NCBI RefSeq assembly: GCF_900115055.1
Contig: NZ_FOVD01000001.1
Location: 1,508,361-1,572,360, forward strand
DNA length: 64,000 bases
Direction of reading: 5' to 3'
Origin: Chryseobacterium oleae
GTDB lineage: Bacteria > Bacteroidota > Bacteroidia > Flavobacteriales > Weeksellaceae
In this document: in pieces, positions 50,287 to 60,186 of the stretch
Layout: the number at the start of each line of letters is the position of its first letter
Position numbering within the stretch: the stretch's first letter is position 1
The notes under the pieces: generated by a model
What the model was told of the DNA's origin: nothing
Databases searched by the model: none
The model's input: the letters and a program-made list of their open reading frames with translations, nothing else
Translations under genes and position numbers: made by a program

Positions 50287-51042
50287 TTACCTTTTTATTA
50301 TTTTCTCGGAAACCGCTTTACCATTGATATTTCCGGCAACAATATAAATCCCTTTTTCGAGATCTAATATATTCAACGTTCCGTTTTCTTTTACAGAAGC
50401 CGTTTTAACCAATTGACCACTTACATTGAAAATTTTAACATCAGATTGAACTCCAAAATAGATTTCATTCTCTACTGAAGTATTTTTAATGAATTTAACT
50501 GAAGAAGATTTAGTATCATTCACAGCAAGTGCACCTTGAGACACCAGTTTAATATCATCGATGAAGAATCTTCTTCCTCCTGCTGCTGAAGCAAATCTAA
50601 GTTTTGTCGCAGCTGTTCCTCCCTGTATATTTACGGTATAAGTAGAAAATTCTGAATTGGTCAAAGTAAAAGTACTGGTACCGCTTATGCTTCCTCCCCC
50701 GGTGATGGTAACCGTTAACGATGTATTATCAGTACTGAAACCAGCAGCTCTGAAAGTTAATGTTGCATTCCCTGAAAGTCCTGTCAGTGCCGGTGTAGTT
50801 ACAGCTCCTGCAGTACTGCCGGAACCAGCTTTGATACACTGTGATCCTCCTCCTGCTGCTCCAAATATCCAACCTGCTGTGGTATAAGTACTCAGCGATT
50901 TTGTTCCAATATTTCCGGTCCAGGCATTATCATTTCCTCCGGTTCCATCTAAATCATCAAACGTTGCATTGAAAACAGTAGTCTGAGCAAATGTCGCAAC
51001 AGCAAATACAGCTGTAGCCACTAACGAATAAAATTTTTTCAT
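50287..51042 (-). CDS. T9SS cargo protein, choice-of-anchor/jelly-roll type
   Basis: 251 aa. Signal MKKFYSLVATAVFAVATFAQ, then TTVFNATFDDLDGTGGNDNA and WTGNIGTKSLSTYTTAGWIF, a beta-sandwich of the kind found in secreted nucleases and adhesins, and a T9SS C-terminal domain (VQSDVKIFNVSGQLVKTASV, NILDLEKGIYIVAGN, VSEKIIKR). No catalytic motif is seen. It precedes the other T9SS cargo gene by 88 bp on the same strand. Confidence 0.78.
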   Translation of the reverse strand: MKKFYSLVATAVFAVATFAQTTVFNATFDDLDGTGGNDNAWTGNIGTKSLSTYTTAGWIFGAAGGGSQCIKAGSGSTAGAVTTPALTGLSGNATLTFRAAGFSTDNTSLTVTITGGGSISGTSTFTLTNSEFSTYTVNIQGGTAATKLRFASAAGGRRFFIDDIKLVSQGALAVNDTKSSSVKFIKNTSVENEIYFGVQSDVKIFNVSGQLVKTASVKENGTLNILDLEKGIYIVAGNINGKAVSEKIIKR

Positions 51043-51183
51043 GATTGTAAAATTTAATTATTAATAATTTACACCCCAAAATTACCAGTATTTTTCAGGG
51101 GTTTACAATAATTAGATTAATTTTCTGTTAATAATGCTAAACCCACTTCCGTTAACATTTTTTAGCTATTTTTACGAATTATT

Positions 51184-54100
51184 TTGATAAGCTTGCGCAA
51201 TTTTTTTCTTCTGATCGGTTTATTTTTCATGGGCATATTTTCGGCTCATGCACAAATATTTTCGTGGAAAAATCCAAATATTCCGCAAGACAGTATCAAG
51301 AAAGACAGCATTCTTGCTGCAAGGTTTGAACAGGACATTTTTGCAAAGGATACCCTTGATTTTGTAAGAACCAACAACAAAATCATTGTAGACGAAGCCG
51401 TATTGGCCAAAAACGATAAAAAACGATTTTTAGGTGAACTGAATTCCAAAGGTTCCATCATCCGTGGGATTACTTTCGGTAACAATCAGGGGCAGTCTGT
51501 ACAGAGTTCTATGGATCTCCAGATCTCCGGACGTCTTTCAAAGGACGTTACTATTTTAGCCAGTATTTCGGATCACAACTTACCTATTCAGGCTGACGGT
51601 TATACGCAAACTTTAGAAGAGTTTGACAAGATTTATATGCAGCTTAATATTAAGGATAAATCGATCCTGAGAGCCGGACATCTTGATCTTGTAGAAGCTA
51701 AGAGTTATTTTGCAAAATTCCAGAGACGAAGCATGGGAATTGAGTTCCAGACTGAGTTTGGAAATGATAATAAAACCTTTGTAGACGTTTCTATGGGCGT
51801 CGCACGAAGTGAATTCCACAGGGTACGTTTCCAGGGGGTGGAAGGTAACCAGGGACCTTATCGTCTGACGGGGAAAAACGGAGAACAGTTCATCACGCTT
51901 ATCTCAGGGTCCGAGCAGGTATTTATTGACGGTATTTTGATGAAGCGTGGAGAAAACCAGGATTATATCATCAACTACAATACGGGTGAAGTCACATTCA
52001 CCAGTTTCCGTCCGATTTTCCAGCAGAATTTCATTACGATTTCTTATAATTATACGAACAGAAATTATTCAAGATATTTATTTACCGGAAAAGTTGAGCA
52101 TCAAAGGGAAAAGCTTAAAGTAGGGCTTAACTGGTTCATGGAAAATGACAACAAAAATGCTCCTCTTGCCCTCAATCTTTCTAAGGAAGACGAACAGATT
52201 CTGGCAGACGCCGGAAATAACCCTGACTTAATGTATGCTCCATCAGGTGTGGTTACCGCGTATGATGTGAATAAAATCCTCTACAAACTAAATCCCGCCG
52301 GGAATTTCTACGAATTCTCTACCGATCAGAATGAAACACTTTATCAGGTTTCTTTTACTTATTTCGGGATTAATAAAGGAGATTATAAAATCACACAAAC
52401 TACAAATAACGGACGTGTTTTTGAGTATGTAGGCAATAATATGGGAGATTACAGAGCAGTTAGAAAGCTTCCTTCGCCTCAGAAATCACAGGTCTATTCA
52501 GTGAATTCCGAATATCTTTTAAAAGAAGGAAAAATAGGCGCAGATTTCTCCCTGAGTAATTATGATCTGAACCTTTTCTCCTCAAAAGATGCGGCTCAGA
52601 ATATGGGGTATGCATGGCGTGTTTTCGGAAATAAAACGTTCACAAAAAGCAAATGGAAAGGAACTCCAAGTTTTGAATACCAATATATTGATAAGCAATT
52701 CCATATCTTGGACCGTATCAATGATGTGGAATTCTCAAGAGACTTTAACTTAGTTCAGGAATTCAGCCAGCGAACTCAAAACAGATTTACGTTCAGCTTT
52801 TTAAATAAATGGAACAATAAATCAACCCTGAACTACAGAATCAATTATCTGGATGAACAGGATACGTACAAAGGGATAAAAAATGACCTGGATTTTGGCT
52901 GGATCACTGGAAAGTTCTTCACCAAAGGAAATTTATCCTACCTTAATACAAACGCTACCCTTCAGGATACTAAGTTTATCAGAGGTGGAGTTTCAACAGA
53001 ATTTACCGGTAAAAAAGGAAGCTGGGCCTTCGGAGGAAGCATGGAACATAATGAGAAAAAGTATAACGATACGCAACTCATGGATGTGACCAGTTTCAGC
53101 TGGAAAGAACTTTTCGTACAGAAAAAAATCGGCGACAGTACCCGCACAAAATTGTTAGCCAAAGTGTATATGAGGGACAATGACTCTGTCCGTAACAACA
53201 GGCTTGAGAACATGAACAACATTTTGGGGATCATGGCAGAAACTCAGCTGATTAAAACAGATAAAACTACTTTAAATGCTTTGGTGCACTACAGAAAATT
53301 CTTCTACCAAAGTAATGAAGGGGATGTAAGCAGAAATAACGACTTCGTTGTCGGGAATATATTGTATAACCAGCAGTTATTCAGAAACGGGATGCGTCTG
53401 CAGGCTTTTTATGAACTTGGAAACGGACAGGAAGCTCAAAGAGAATTCCAATATCTTAAAGTAACGGACGGACAAGGTGTCTATAAATGGACCGATTATA
53501 ACGGAGACGGTATCCAGCAGCTCGATGAATTTGAAATTGCAGAGTATTCCGACCTGGCACAGTACATTAGGATTTACACGAATTCTGTACGTTATATTCC
53601 TTCCAATAAAAATAAAATCCAGCTGGCATTATTCGTTAATCCATCCATTGTATTCAATTCTGAAAATAAATTTTTAAAGCGTTGGAATTTTAATGTCTCG
53701 TTAAATTCACAAAACTCATTCTATAAAAAAGATAAGGTTCTGGTATTGAATCCATTCGAAAAAAACAGTGACCAGATCCTTAAAAATCAAAATATTTTAG
53801 CTTCTGCACAGTTCAATCCCACTGAAAAATCAGGATGGAACGGAAATTACCGTTTCATCACCAATGACAACCTGATCAATGCCAACTTCAGTAATGAGGA
53901 ACGTCAGCAAACGTCTCACTTTGTCAATGTCGGTTACTGGTTCAATAAGGAATTCAGGGTCGATTGGGAGAACTCCATTCATGATCTCAAAAACTCATCC
54001 CAGCTTTTTGCCACAAGGGATTACCGTTTGAATAATGTTGAGACGAAACCAAAGGCAACCTATAAATTTACAGATGCCATTCAGGCCGAGCTTTCTTCTG

Positions 54101-54420
54101 CTTACCGCCAAAAAAAGAGAATTGACGGTGAAGAATTACTGAAGGCTTTTGACATCACAGGAACCATCCAATGGGAGCGTAAGAAAACGTCCATCAGAGG
54201 AAATTTCTCTTTTATCAATAACAATTTCACCGGAAACAATTTCAGTATTGTCGGAAACCAGATGCTGGACGGCCTTAAGCCCGGAAAAAACCAGGTGTGG
54301 AGCGTCTTTATTCAGCAGGCGATCAACTCTTTCCTTCAGCTTAATTTTAATTACGAAGGAAGAAATTCCGGAGAACGAACCATTCACATTGGAAGTATGC
54401 AGGTGAAGGCAAGTTTCTAG
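51184..54420 (+). CDS. Large outer-membrane beta-barrel protein
   Basis: 1078 aa from a TTG start at 51184 (an in-frame TTG at 51193 is also possible). Signal RNFFLLIGLFFMGIFSAHAQ. A conserved N-terminal region GSIIRGITFGNNQGQSVQSS, DLQISGRLSKDVTILASISD and GSEQVFIDGILMKRGENQDY with INYNTGEVTFTSFRPI resembles segments of SprA-type outer-membrane proteins. The remainder is amphipathic strand pairs ending in GSMQVKASF, a barrel-like terminal strand. A Ca-binding-like DYNGDGIQQLDEFE lies near 770-785. It may serve in surface transport; the function is not established. Confidence 0.7.
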   Translation: MISLRNFFLLIGLFFMGIFSAHAQIFSWKNPNIPQDSIKKDSILAARFEQDIFAKDTLDFVRTNNKIIVDEAVLAKNDKKRFLGELNSKGSIIRGITFGNNQGQSVQSSMDLQISGRLSKDVTILASISDHNLPIQADGYTQTLEEFDKIYMQLNIKDKSILRAGHLDLVEAKSYFAKFQRRSMGIEFQTEFGNDNKTFVDVSMGVARSEFHRVRFQGVEGNQGPYRLTGKNGEQFITLISGSEQVFIDGILMKRGENQDYIINYNTGEVTFTSFRPIFQQNFITISYNYTNRNYSRYLFTGKVEHQREKLKVGLNWFMENDNKNAPLALNLSKEDEQILADAGNNPDLMYAPSGVVTAYDVNKILYKLNPAGNFYEFSTDQNETLYQVSFTYFGINKGDYKITQTTNNGRVFEYVGNNMGDYRAVRKLPSPQKSQVYSVNSEYLLKEGKIGADFSLSNYDLNLFSSKDAAQNMGYAWRVFGNKTFTKSKWKGTPSFEYQYIDKQFHILDRINDVEFSRDFNLVQEFSQRTQNRFTFSFLNKWNNKSTLNYRINYLDEQDTYKGIKNDLDFGWITGKFFTKGNLSYLNTNATLQDTKFIRGGVSTEFTGKKGSWAFGGSMEHNEKKYNDTQLMDVTSFSWKELFVQKKIGDSTRTKLLAKVYMRDNDSVRNNRLENMNNILGIMAETQLIKTDKTTLNALVHYRKFFYQSNEGDVSRNNDFVVGNILYNQQLFRNGMRLQAFYELGNGQEAQREFQYLKVTDGQGVYKWTDYNGDGIQQLDEFEIAEYSDLAQYIRIYTNSVRYIPSNKNKIQLALFVNPSIVFNSENKFLKRWNFNVSLNSQNSFYKKDKVLVLNPFEKNSDQILKNQNILASAQFNPTEKSGWNGNYRFITNDNLINANFSNEERQQTSHFVNVGYWFNKEFRVDWENSIHDLKNSSQLFATRDYRLNNVETKPKATYKFTDAIQAELSSAYRQKKRIDGEELLKAFDITGTIQWERKKTSIRGNFSFINNNFTGNNFSIVGNQMLDGLKPGKNQVWSVFIQQAINSFLQLNFNYEGRNSGERTIHIGSMQVKASF

Positions 54421-54545
54421 TTGCGTTGGAGAGTTTGAGTGTCTTAGAGTGGGAGCTAATTACTGGTTGCTAGTTGCTGGTTGTTTCGTTATCACTTATC
54501 ATTCATAACTCATCACTTATAACTCATCATTCACTCCTCTATCTT
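54421..54545. repeat. Intergenic repeat block, TAACTCATCA type
   Basis: Contains CATTCATAACTCATCA and TATAACTCATCATTCA, matching the right arm of the element at 12786-12872, preceded by GT-rich tandem-like sequence (GCTAGTTGCTGGTTG). It fills the gap before dusB. Confidence 0.55.
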
Positions 54546-54598
54546 CACCATAGAAATTATCATATTCCCGAATGTTTATAATTTCGTAAATTTGCCGC

Positions 54599-55594
54599 AT
54601 GGTAAAAATAGGCAATATAGAACTGCCGGAATTTCCGCTTTTGCTGGCTCCGATGGAAGATGTAAGTGATCCTCCGTTCAGACGCCTGTGCAAGATGCAT
54701 GGGGCAGATCTGATGTATTCAGAATTTATTTCTTCTGAAGGCTTGATTCGTGATGCGATGAAGAGCCGTAAGAAGCTGGATATCTTCGATTACGAAAGAC
54801 CGGTCGGGATCCAGATTTTCGGTGGAGATGAGGAAGCAATGGCAATGTCTGCAAGAATTGTAGAGACGGTAAACCCGGATCTGGTAGACATTAATTTCGG
54901 ATGTCCTGTAAAAAAAGTAGTATGCAAAGGAGCAGGCGCAGGAGTTCTTAAGGATATTGACCTTATGGTACGACTTACCAAAGCTGTTGTAACCTCTACT
55001 CACCTGCCCGTAACGGTTAAGACCCGTTTGGGATGGGACAGCACCAGCATCAATATCGATGAAGTGGCAGAGCGTCTACAGGAAACAGGTATCAAAGCAT
55101 TAACAATACACGCCAGAACCCGTGCACAGATGTACAAGGGTGAAGCTGATTGGGAACATATTTCAAGAATTAAGCAAAATCCTAATATTGAGATTCCTAT
55201 TTTCGGAAACGGTGATATCGATTCTCCGGAAAAAGCTCTTGAATACAAACAGAAATATGCGTGCGACGGAATAATGATTGGTCGTGCAGCGATTGGTTAT
55301 CCATGGATTTTTAATGAAATCAAACATTTCTTTGAAACCGGAGAGCACCTTCCTGAACCGGTGATTGCAGACCGTCTTTTGGCTGTTCGCCAACATGCAG
55401 AATGGAGTGCCGAATGGAAAGGGGAAAAGCTGGGTCTTATTGAAATGAGACAGCATTACAGCAATTATTTCCGTGGGGTACCTCACTTCAAAGAATTCAG
55501 AAAGAAATTCCTGGAGGTCTATACTTTGGAAGAAATGGATGCCTTAATTAAAGAAACACAACAATTCTACGAAGAATATCAGGCACAGGTATAA
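54599..55594 (+). CDS. dusB: tRNA-dihydrouridine synthase B
   Basis: 331 aa FMN enzyme reducing uridine to dihydrouridine in tRNA D-loops. FPLLLAPMEDVSDPPFRRLC, ELVDINFGCPV-type motif as PDLVDINFGCPVKKV with the catalytic Cys near residue 112 within VVCKGAGAGVLKD, TVKTRLGWD, ALTIHARTRAQMYKGEADW and GNGDIDSPEKA are characteristic. Length fits DusB. A bidirectional terminator follows. Confidence 0.93.
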   Translation: MVKIGNIELPEFPLLLAPMEDVSDPPFRRLCKMHGADLMYSEFISSEGLIRDAMKSRKKLDIFDYERPVGIQIFGGDEEAMAMSARIVETVNPDLVDINFGCPVKKVVCKGAGAGVLKDIDLMVRLTKAVVTSTHLPVTVKTRLGWDSTSINIDEVAERLQETGIKALTIHARTRAQMYKGEADWEHISRIKQNPNIEIPIFGNGDIDSPEKALEYKQKYACDGIMIGRAAIGYPWIFNEIKHFFETGEHLPEPVIADRLLAVRQHAEWSAEWKGEKLGLIEMRQHYSNYFRGVPHFKEFRKKFLEVYTLEEMDALIKETQQFYEEYQAQV

Positions 55595-55596
55595 AT

Positions 55597-55629
55597 AAAA
55601 AAACCATCAAAATTTTGATGGTTTTTTTT
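55597..55629. terminator. Shared terminator between dusB and deoC
   Basis: AAACCATCAAAA (55601-55612) pairs with TTTTGATGGTTT (55613-55624), with A-runs on the left and T-runs on the right; it serves both converging genes. Confidence 0.8.
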
Positions 55630-55635
55630 ATGTTT

Positions 55636-56379
55636 TTAATAACCTCCGGATGAGGATTCGTTTTTAATTAATGCCAGTGCTGAGGAAGTTCCAATTCTTT
55701 TCACTCCCATGTTGATCATTTTTTCAGCATCTTCAGGAGTTCTTACCCCTCCTGCAGCTTTTACAGGGAGTTTCCCTGCATTATCGAGCATAATTTTAAT
55801 ACCTTCAAATGTAGCACCGTTAGGTTTTCCACCTTCCGTCTGGTAAAAGCCTGTAGAAGATTTTACAAAAATATTCGGGAGCTCATTTTCAGAGAATTTC
55901 TCTTCTGCCCAGGTTGAAATATTTTTGGTAAGATCTGCGATCTGCTCATCGGTAAGTGCTGCAATTTCAATGATCCATTTAACCACTTTTTGATGCTGCA
56001 ATCCCAGTTGAGTACATTCTACAAATTCTTTTTTCACCAGTTCCAGATCTCCTTTGAGATACGCACTGTAATTAATAACAAAATCCAGTTCATCCGCTCC
56101 GTTTTCAATTGCTTTCGAAGCTTCCGCAAGCTTTTCTTCAATAGAATAGGTTCCTTCATGAAAACCTATCACGGTTCCTACCGCAACATTTGAATTTCTT
56201 TCCTGAATATACTTTTTGATATCAGCTACATAATCCGGACGGATCATGACGGCAAAAATACCATTATCAATGGCTTCCTGCGCTAATTCTTTATCTAATT
56301 GTAATGTTTCTTCGTTTGAGATACCTGACTGTGCAGGTGTTTTCAAATAGGTTGAATCCAAATATTGGGCAATGTTCAT
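55636..56379 (-). CDS. deoC: Deoxyribose-phosphate aldolase
   Basis: 247 aa TIM-barrel aldolase splitting deoxyribose 5-phosphate. VGTVIGFHEGTYSIEEKLAE, ENGADELDFVINYSAYLKGD, IFVKSSTGFYQTEGGKPNGA (Schiff-base Lys) and VKAAGGVRTPEDAEKMI are present. It ends in a Gly/Ser tail (SSGGY). It is 5 bp after an Lrp-type regulator on the same strand, so it may be in its operon. Confidence 0.93.
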   Translation of the reverse strand: MNIAQYLDSTYLKTPAQSGISNEETLQLDKELAQEAIDNGIFAVMIRPDYVADIKKYIQERNSNVAVGTVIGFHEGTYSIEEKLAEASKAIENGADELDFVINYSAYLKGDLELVKKEFVECTQLGLQHQKVVKWIIEIAALTDEQIADLTKNISTWAEEKFSENELPNIFVKSSTGFYQTEGGKPNGATFEGIKIMLDNAGKLPVKAAGGVRTPEDAEKMINMGVKRIGTSSALALIKNESSSGGY

Positions 56380-56384
56380 AATCG

Positions 56385-56855
56385 TTATACTTTCAGTTGT
56401 CTGTAAATACCTTGTTCCAAAGATATGAAAGTTTCTGTTCTTGTCACTCCTTTAAACTTCTGAAGTTTGTTAAGGATCTGCATAAGATGGTCGTTGTCCT
56501 TGCAAAGAACTTTTAAGAATATAGTATAATTCCCTGTGGTATAATGAGCTTCTACTACCTCATTCACATCATGCAGAGATTTTACAACATCAGGATAATG
56601 GCTGGGCTGATCCAGAAATACCCCGATATACGAAATTACTTTGTATCCTATTTTTTTAGGATTAAGAAAAGAAATAGAGTTTTCAATAACTCCGGCGTGC
56701 TCCAGTTTTTTGATTCTCTGGTGTACTGCCGTTGTGGAAATTCCCACGTTTTTCGAGATGTGGGCTAATGACGTTTTAGCGTTATCCATTAGCATGTAAA
56801 TGATCTCCTTGTCAATTGAATCTAAATGATAACTTGTGTTGCTTGAATTTTTCAT
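56385..56855 (-). CDS. Lrp/AsnC-family transcriptional regulator
   Basis: 156 aa. N-terminal winged helix: LDSIDKEIIYMLMDNAKTSL, AHISKNVGISTTAVHQRIKK, LEHAGVIENSIS (about 11-65), then the C-terminal RAM ligand domain VVEAHYTTGNYTIFLKVLCK and VTRTETFISLEQG. It may sense an amino acid; target genes are not known. deoC lies directly downstream and the EEP nuclease gene upstream. Confidence 0.9.
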   Translation of the reverse strand: MKNSSNTSYHLDSIDKEIIYMLMDNAKTSLAHISKNVGISTTAVHQRIKKLEHAGVIENSISFLNPKKIGYKVISYIGVFLDQPSHYPDVVKSLHDVNEVVEAHYTTGNYTIFLKVLCKDNDHLMQILNKLQKFKGVTRTETFISLEQGIYRQLKV

Positions 56856-56873
56856 TTTCTACTTTTTTATTAT

Positions 56874-57821
56874 TTATGTTTTTGTTTCTTCAAATTGCAC
56901 AAAAACCGGAAAGTGATCGCTGTATCCGCCCAAATACCGTGTACCGGCATAGGTTCGGAAGGGTCGTCCTTCAAAATTTCGTGTCCGGCTGCTTATTTTT
57001 TCAGAATTAAAAATTTTGGCATTCTGAAAGTTCAAAACATCGTTGTCAAAAAGAGATTTTGACAAGATAATCTGATCATAAAGCAGACCTGACTTATAAT
57101 GAAAAGTAGAATAATTTCTTGTAGAGAACAACTCTTGAAAAGGGTTTACCAATACCTCCTCATGATCGTTGTCGTAGAGAATTTTTACTAAATTTTCATC
57201 ATCCGGGTTTTCGTTAAAATCACCGCACAATATCACATGTTCCTTTTCTTCAAGTACAATCCTCAAGATCCGAGAACGGATCTCATTAAGAATAAAGTCT
57301 CTTTTGGGCTTGTTAATGTCTTTTTCTCGCTTGGAGGGAAGATGGGCGATAAAAACATTAACAACAGTTCCTTTATATTTAATTTTAGAAAATAGTACGT
57401 CTCTGGTTGTGTCGTAATTTTCTGTGTTTTTTTTATTTATAATTTCAAAGAAGAAAGTAATAGTTTCTGAATCTATAATTTCTAATTTGCTTTTATCATA
57501 CAGCAGGGCAACATCCACCTTTCTTTCATCCATAGAATTGTAATGTACAATCCCGTATTCGGAATTAAAGGGTTCCATTTCTACCAGATCTTCCAAAACT
57601 TTCCTTCCGGAGACTTCTGAAAGTCCAATTAAAAATGGGAGGACGCCATTTTCCTCCTTCATCAGTTGAAAAACGTGTGATATTTTAAATAGCTTGTTCC
57701 TATATCTTTGTTCGTCCCAATTTTTCAAGCCCGATCTCGTAGGATCTAATCTGTGGACTGGTTTGGGATCAGGTAAAAATAAATTTTCGACATTGTAAAA
57801 AGAGAACATCTCCATCTGCAC
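56874..57821 (-). CDS. Endonuclease/exonuclease/phosphatase family protein
   Basis: 315 aa, no signal peptide. The EEP fold motifs are present: FSFYNVENLF, FLIGLSEVSG (metal-binding Glu), VNVFIAHLPSKREKD (His), VILCGDFNENPDDENLV (Asp-Asn) and the final YSDHFPVFV (Asp-His). It is a cytoplasmic metal-dependent hydrolase related to DNase I and AP endonucleases; the actual substrate is unknown. The ATG at 57821 is used; an internal Met two codons later is an alternative. Confidence 0.85.
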   Translation of the reverse strand: MQMEMFSFYNVENLFLPDPKPVHRLDPTRSGLKNWDEQRYRNKLFKISHVFQLMKEENGVLPFLIGLSEVSGRKVLEDLVEMEPFNSEYGIVHYNSMDERKVDVALLYDKSKLEIIDSETITFFFEIINKKNTENYDTTRDVLFSKIKYKGTVVNVFIAHLPSKREKDINKPKRDFILNEIRSRILRIVLEEKEHVILCGDFNENPDDENLVKILYDNDHEEVLVNPFQELFSTRNYSTFHYKSGLLYDQIILSKSLFDNDVLNFQNAKIFNSEKISSRTRNFEGRPFRTYAGTRYLGGYSDHFPVFVQFEETKT

Positions 57822-58190
57822 AAATTGCTATCTTAAAATTATCACTTTCTTTTCCGTTGTAAATTTATTATTTTTTTTCAAATTCCGTTAATTTATTTAT
57901 ACTATTTTTATATTAATGTTATACAATAAATGTAACTTATTGAATAAAAAACATCAACAAGAAAGCTTTTATACAATTAAATTATTAAGCATTTATAATT
58001 ATTAACTCACAGGAGAAAATCAAAACAATATATTTTTTTCAATTTAACAAGAAAAAAATTAAGTTTATTGATAATTTTGATTAATAATTTTCGCTCATTT
58101 TAATTTTTACATCAATTCTCATTCCGTTTTATTTTTAACGATAAAAAAATGTAAAAAAAGTACCGATTTTGGGTAATTTATTTATCTCTT
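57822..58190. other. 369-bp AT-rich intergenic region
   Basis: Very AT-rich. It contains no clear hairpin, promoter consensus or frame that I can support. It is the upstream region of the EEP nuclease gene (minus strand) and the 3' flank of trmD. Confidence 0.5.
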
Positions 58191-58862
58191 TTAAAGTAAA
58201 TCCGGACGTTTTTCCTGAGTAATCCTTACAGCTTCTTCGTGACGCCATTCTTCAATCTTGGCAAAATTGCCGCTTAAAAGTATTTTTGGAACCTCTAAAC
58301 CTTTATAAACTTCAGGTCTTGTATAGATAGGTGGCGAAAGAAGATCGTCCTGAAAACTGTCTGTAAGAGCGCTCTGCTCATCATTCAGGACTCCGGGAAC
58401 CAGTCTTATGATAGAATCTGCCAGAACGCATGCTGCCAGTTCTCCTCCAGTAAGTACATAATCCCCGATTGAAATTTCTTTGGTAATGTGAAGCTCACGA
58501 ACCCTCTGGTCAATCCCTTTGTAATGACCACAAAGGAAGATCAGGTTATTTTTTATAGAAAGTGAATTGGCTATTTTCTGATTCAGGGTAACACCGTCGG
58601 GCGTCAGATAGATCACTTCGTCATAGTCTCTCTGGGATTTAAGCTCAGAAATGCACTTATCAATTGGTTCTATCATCATCACCATTCCGGCTCCGCCTCC
58701 GTAAGGCTCATCATCTATCTGCTTGTGCTTATTGATCGCCCAGTCTCTCAACTGGTGAAAGTGAACTTCTACCAAACCTTTATCCATTGATCTTCTTAAA
58801 ATAGAAGTCTGAAACGGACTTTCCATCAATTCAGGAAGTACGCTTATTATGTCAATTCTCAT
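58191..58862 (-). CDS. trmD: tRNA (guanine-N1-)-methyltransferase
   Basis: 223 aa SPOUT enzyme methylating G37 of tRNAs. [39 protein letters not shown], the knot [18 protein letters not shown] and [19 protein letters not shown], and the C-terminal [15 protein letters not shown] are diagnostic. Its ATG overlaps the stop of the NDH-2 gene (ATGA), so it is translated after it. rimM and rplS, its usual partners elsewhere, are not here. Confidence 0.95.
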   Translation of the reverse strand: MRIDIISVLPELMESPFQTSILRRSMDKGLVEVHFHQLRDWAINKHKQIDDEPYGGGAGMVMMIEPIDKCISELKSQRDYDEVIYLTPDGVTLNQKIANSLSIKNNLIFLCGHYKGIDQRVRELHITKEISIGDYVLTGGELAACVLADSIIRLVPGVLNDEQSALTDSFQDDLLSPPIYTRPEVYKGLEVPKILLSGNFAKIEEWRHEEAVRITQEKRPDLL

Positions 58863-60121
58863 TGTAATGTTCCGTTTTTCTTATTCGGTGAAATAATTAA
58901 TCTTAAAGAAGAATCTTTGTTGAAGTAGCTCCACATCCAGTTGAAAAAGACTGCCAGTTTATTTCTAACACTCAAAATCAGCATCAGGTGAAGGAACATC
59001 CAGAAATACCACGCCAGGAATCCCTGGAATTTGATAAACGGAAGATCCACTACTGCCCTGTGTTTTCCAATGGTTGCCAGTGAGCCCTGATCTTTATACT
59101 CATACTCTACCCACTCGCTTTCATTCTTCTTCAGGAAATTTTTCCCTAAATTTTTTGCTTGATTAATGGCTACGTTTGCTACCTGCGGATGCCCCTGCGG
59201 ATACTTTGGAGTTTCCATATAGGCAATATCGCCGACTGCATAAATATTATCGTACCCTTTTATTTTATTAAATCTATCTACTATGTATCTGTTTCTTACT
59301 AATTTTTCTTCCGGAAATCCATCGACTACATTTCCCGTAACACCTGCTGCCCAGATCACATTATTGGACGGAATATCTTTTCCGCTCTTCATGTAAACTT
59401 TGTTGCCGTCATAATCCGTAACGATCTCACCACTTAAGAAAGTAACGCCAAGATCTTTAAGATATTTTTCAGACTTTTCCTGAGCCTCGCTGCTCATGAC
59501 AGCCAGAGGTTTTTCGGTAGAACTCACCAGAATGATTTTAAGCTGGTCAAAATTCATGTAGGGATAATCTCTCGGAAGAATTTCTTTTTTCATTTCTGCA
59601 AAAGCTCCTGCCAGCTCTACACCGGTAGGTCCGCTTCCAACAATAACAATATTCCAGTTACCATCGTCGCTTCTGCTTTTTTCGAGAATCAGCTTTTCAA
59701 AGGTCATCAGTATATGATTTCTGATTCCTATCGCTTCCTGGGTATTTTTCATCCCGAAAGCTCTTGATTCCATGTCTTTATTACCAAAGAAATTCGTTTT
59801 ACATCCGGTGGCTATGATGAGTTTATCATAGGTAAATTCGGCTTCATCCGTGATCACTCTGTTGTGCGCAGGATCAATTTCTTTTACTTCGGTAAGACGG
59901 AATTGTGTATTTCTGGATTGCTGAAAAATCTTTCTGAAAGGAAAGGAAATATTGGAAGGTTCTATCCTCCCGCACGCAACCTGATAAAAAAGCGGCTGAA
60001 ACATATGATGATTCACCCGGTCCAGAACGATTACTTTTTTGTTCTTGTTATTTAACGTTTTTGCAAGCTGCAGCCCCGCAAATCCTCCTCCTATAATGAT
60101 GATTTTTTCGCGTGTTTCCAT
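58859..60121 (-). CDS. Type II NADH dehydrogenase-like FAD/NAD(P) oxidoreductase
   Basis: 420 aa. N-terminal FAD Rossmann motif [37 protein letters not shown], the NAD-binding [20 protein letters not shown], and [20 protein letters not shown]. The C-terminal hydrophobic [20 protein letters not shown] anchors it to the membrane. It feeds NADH electrons to quinone without pumping. The ATG at 60121 (METREK) is preferred over an in-frame ATG at 60130. It overlaps trmD by 4 bp. Confidence 0.9.
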   Translation of the reverse strand: METREKIIIIGGGFAGLQLAKTLNNKNKKVIVLDRVNHHMFQPLFYQVACGRIEPSNISFPFRKIFQQSRNTQFRLTEVKEIDPAHNRVITDEAEFTYDKLIIATGCKTNFFGNKDMESRAFGMKNTQEAIGIRNHILMTFEKLILEKSRSDDGNWNIVIVGSGPTGVELAGAFAEMKKEILPRDYPYMNFDQLKIILVSSTEKPLAVMSSEAQEKSEKYLKDLGVTFLSGEIVTDYDGNKVYMKSGKDIPSNNVIWAAGVTGNVVDGFPEEKLVRNRYIVDRFNKIKGYDNIYAVGDIAYMETPKYPQGHPQVANVAINQAKNLGKNFLKKNESEWVEYEYKDQGSLATIGKHRAVVDLPFIKFQGFLAWYFWMFLHLMLILSVRNKLAVFFNWMWSYFNKDSSLRLIISPNKKNGTLQ

Positions 60122-60186
60122 AATACACAAATTTACTGATTTTATTTAGCATTTAGTAGTGAAAAAAGTTAGTTTTGCAAAACTTT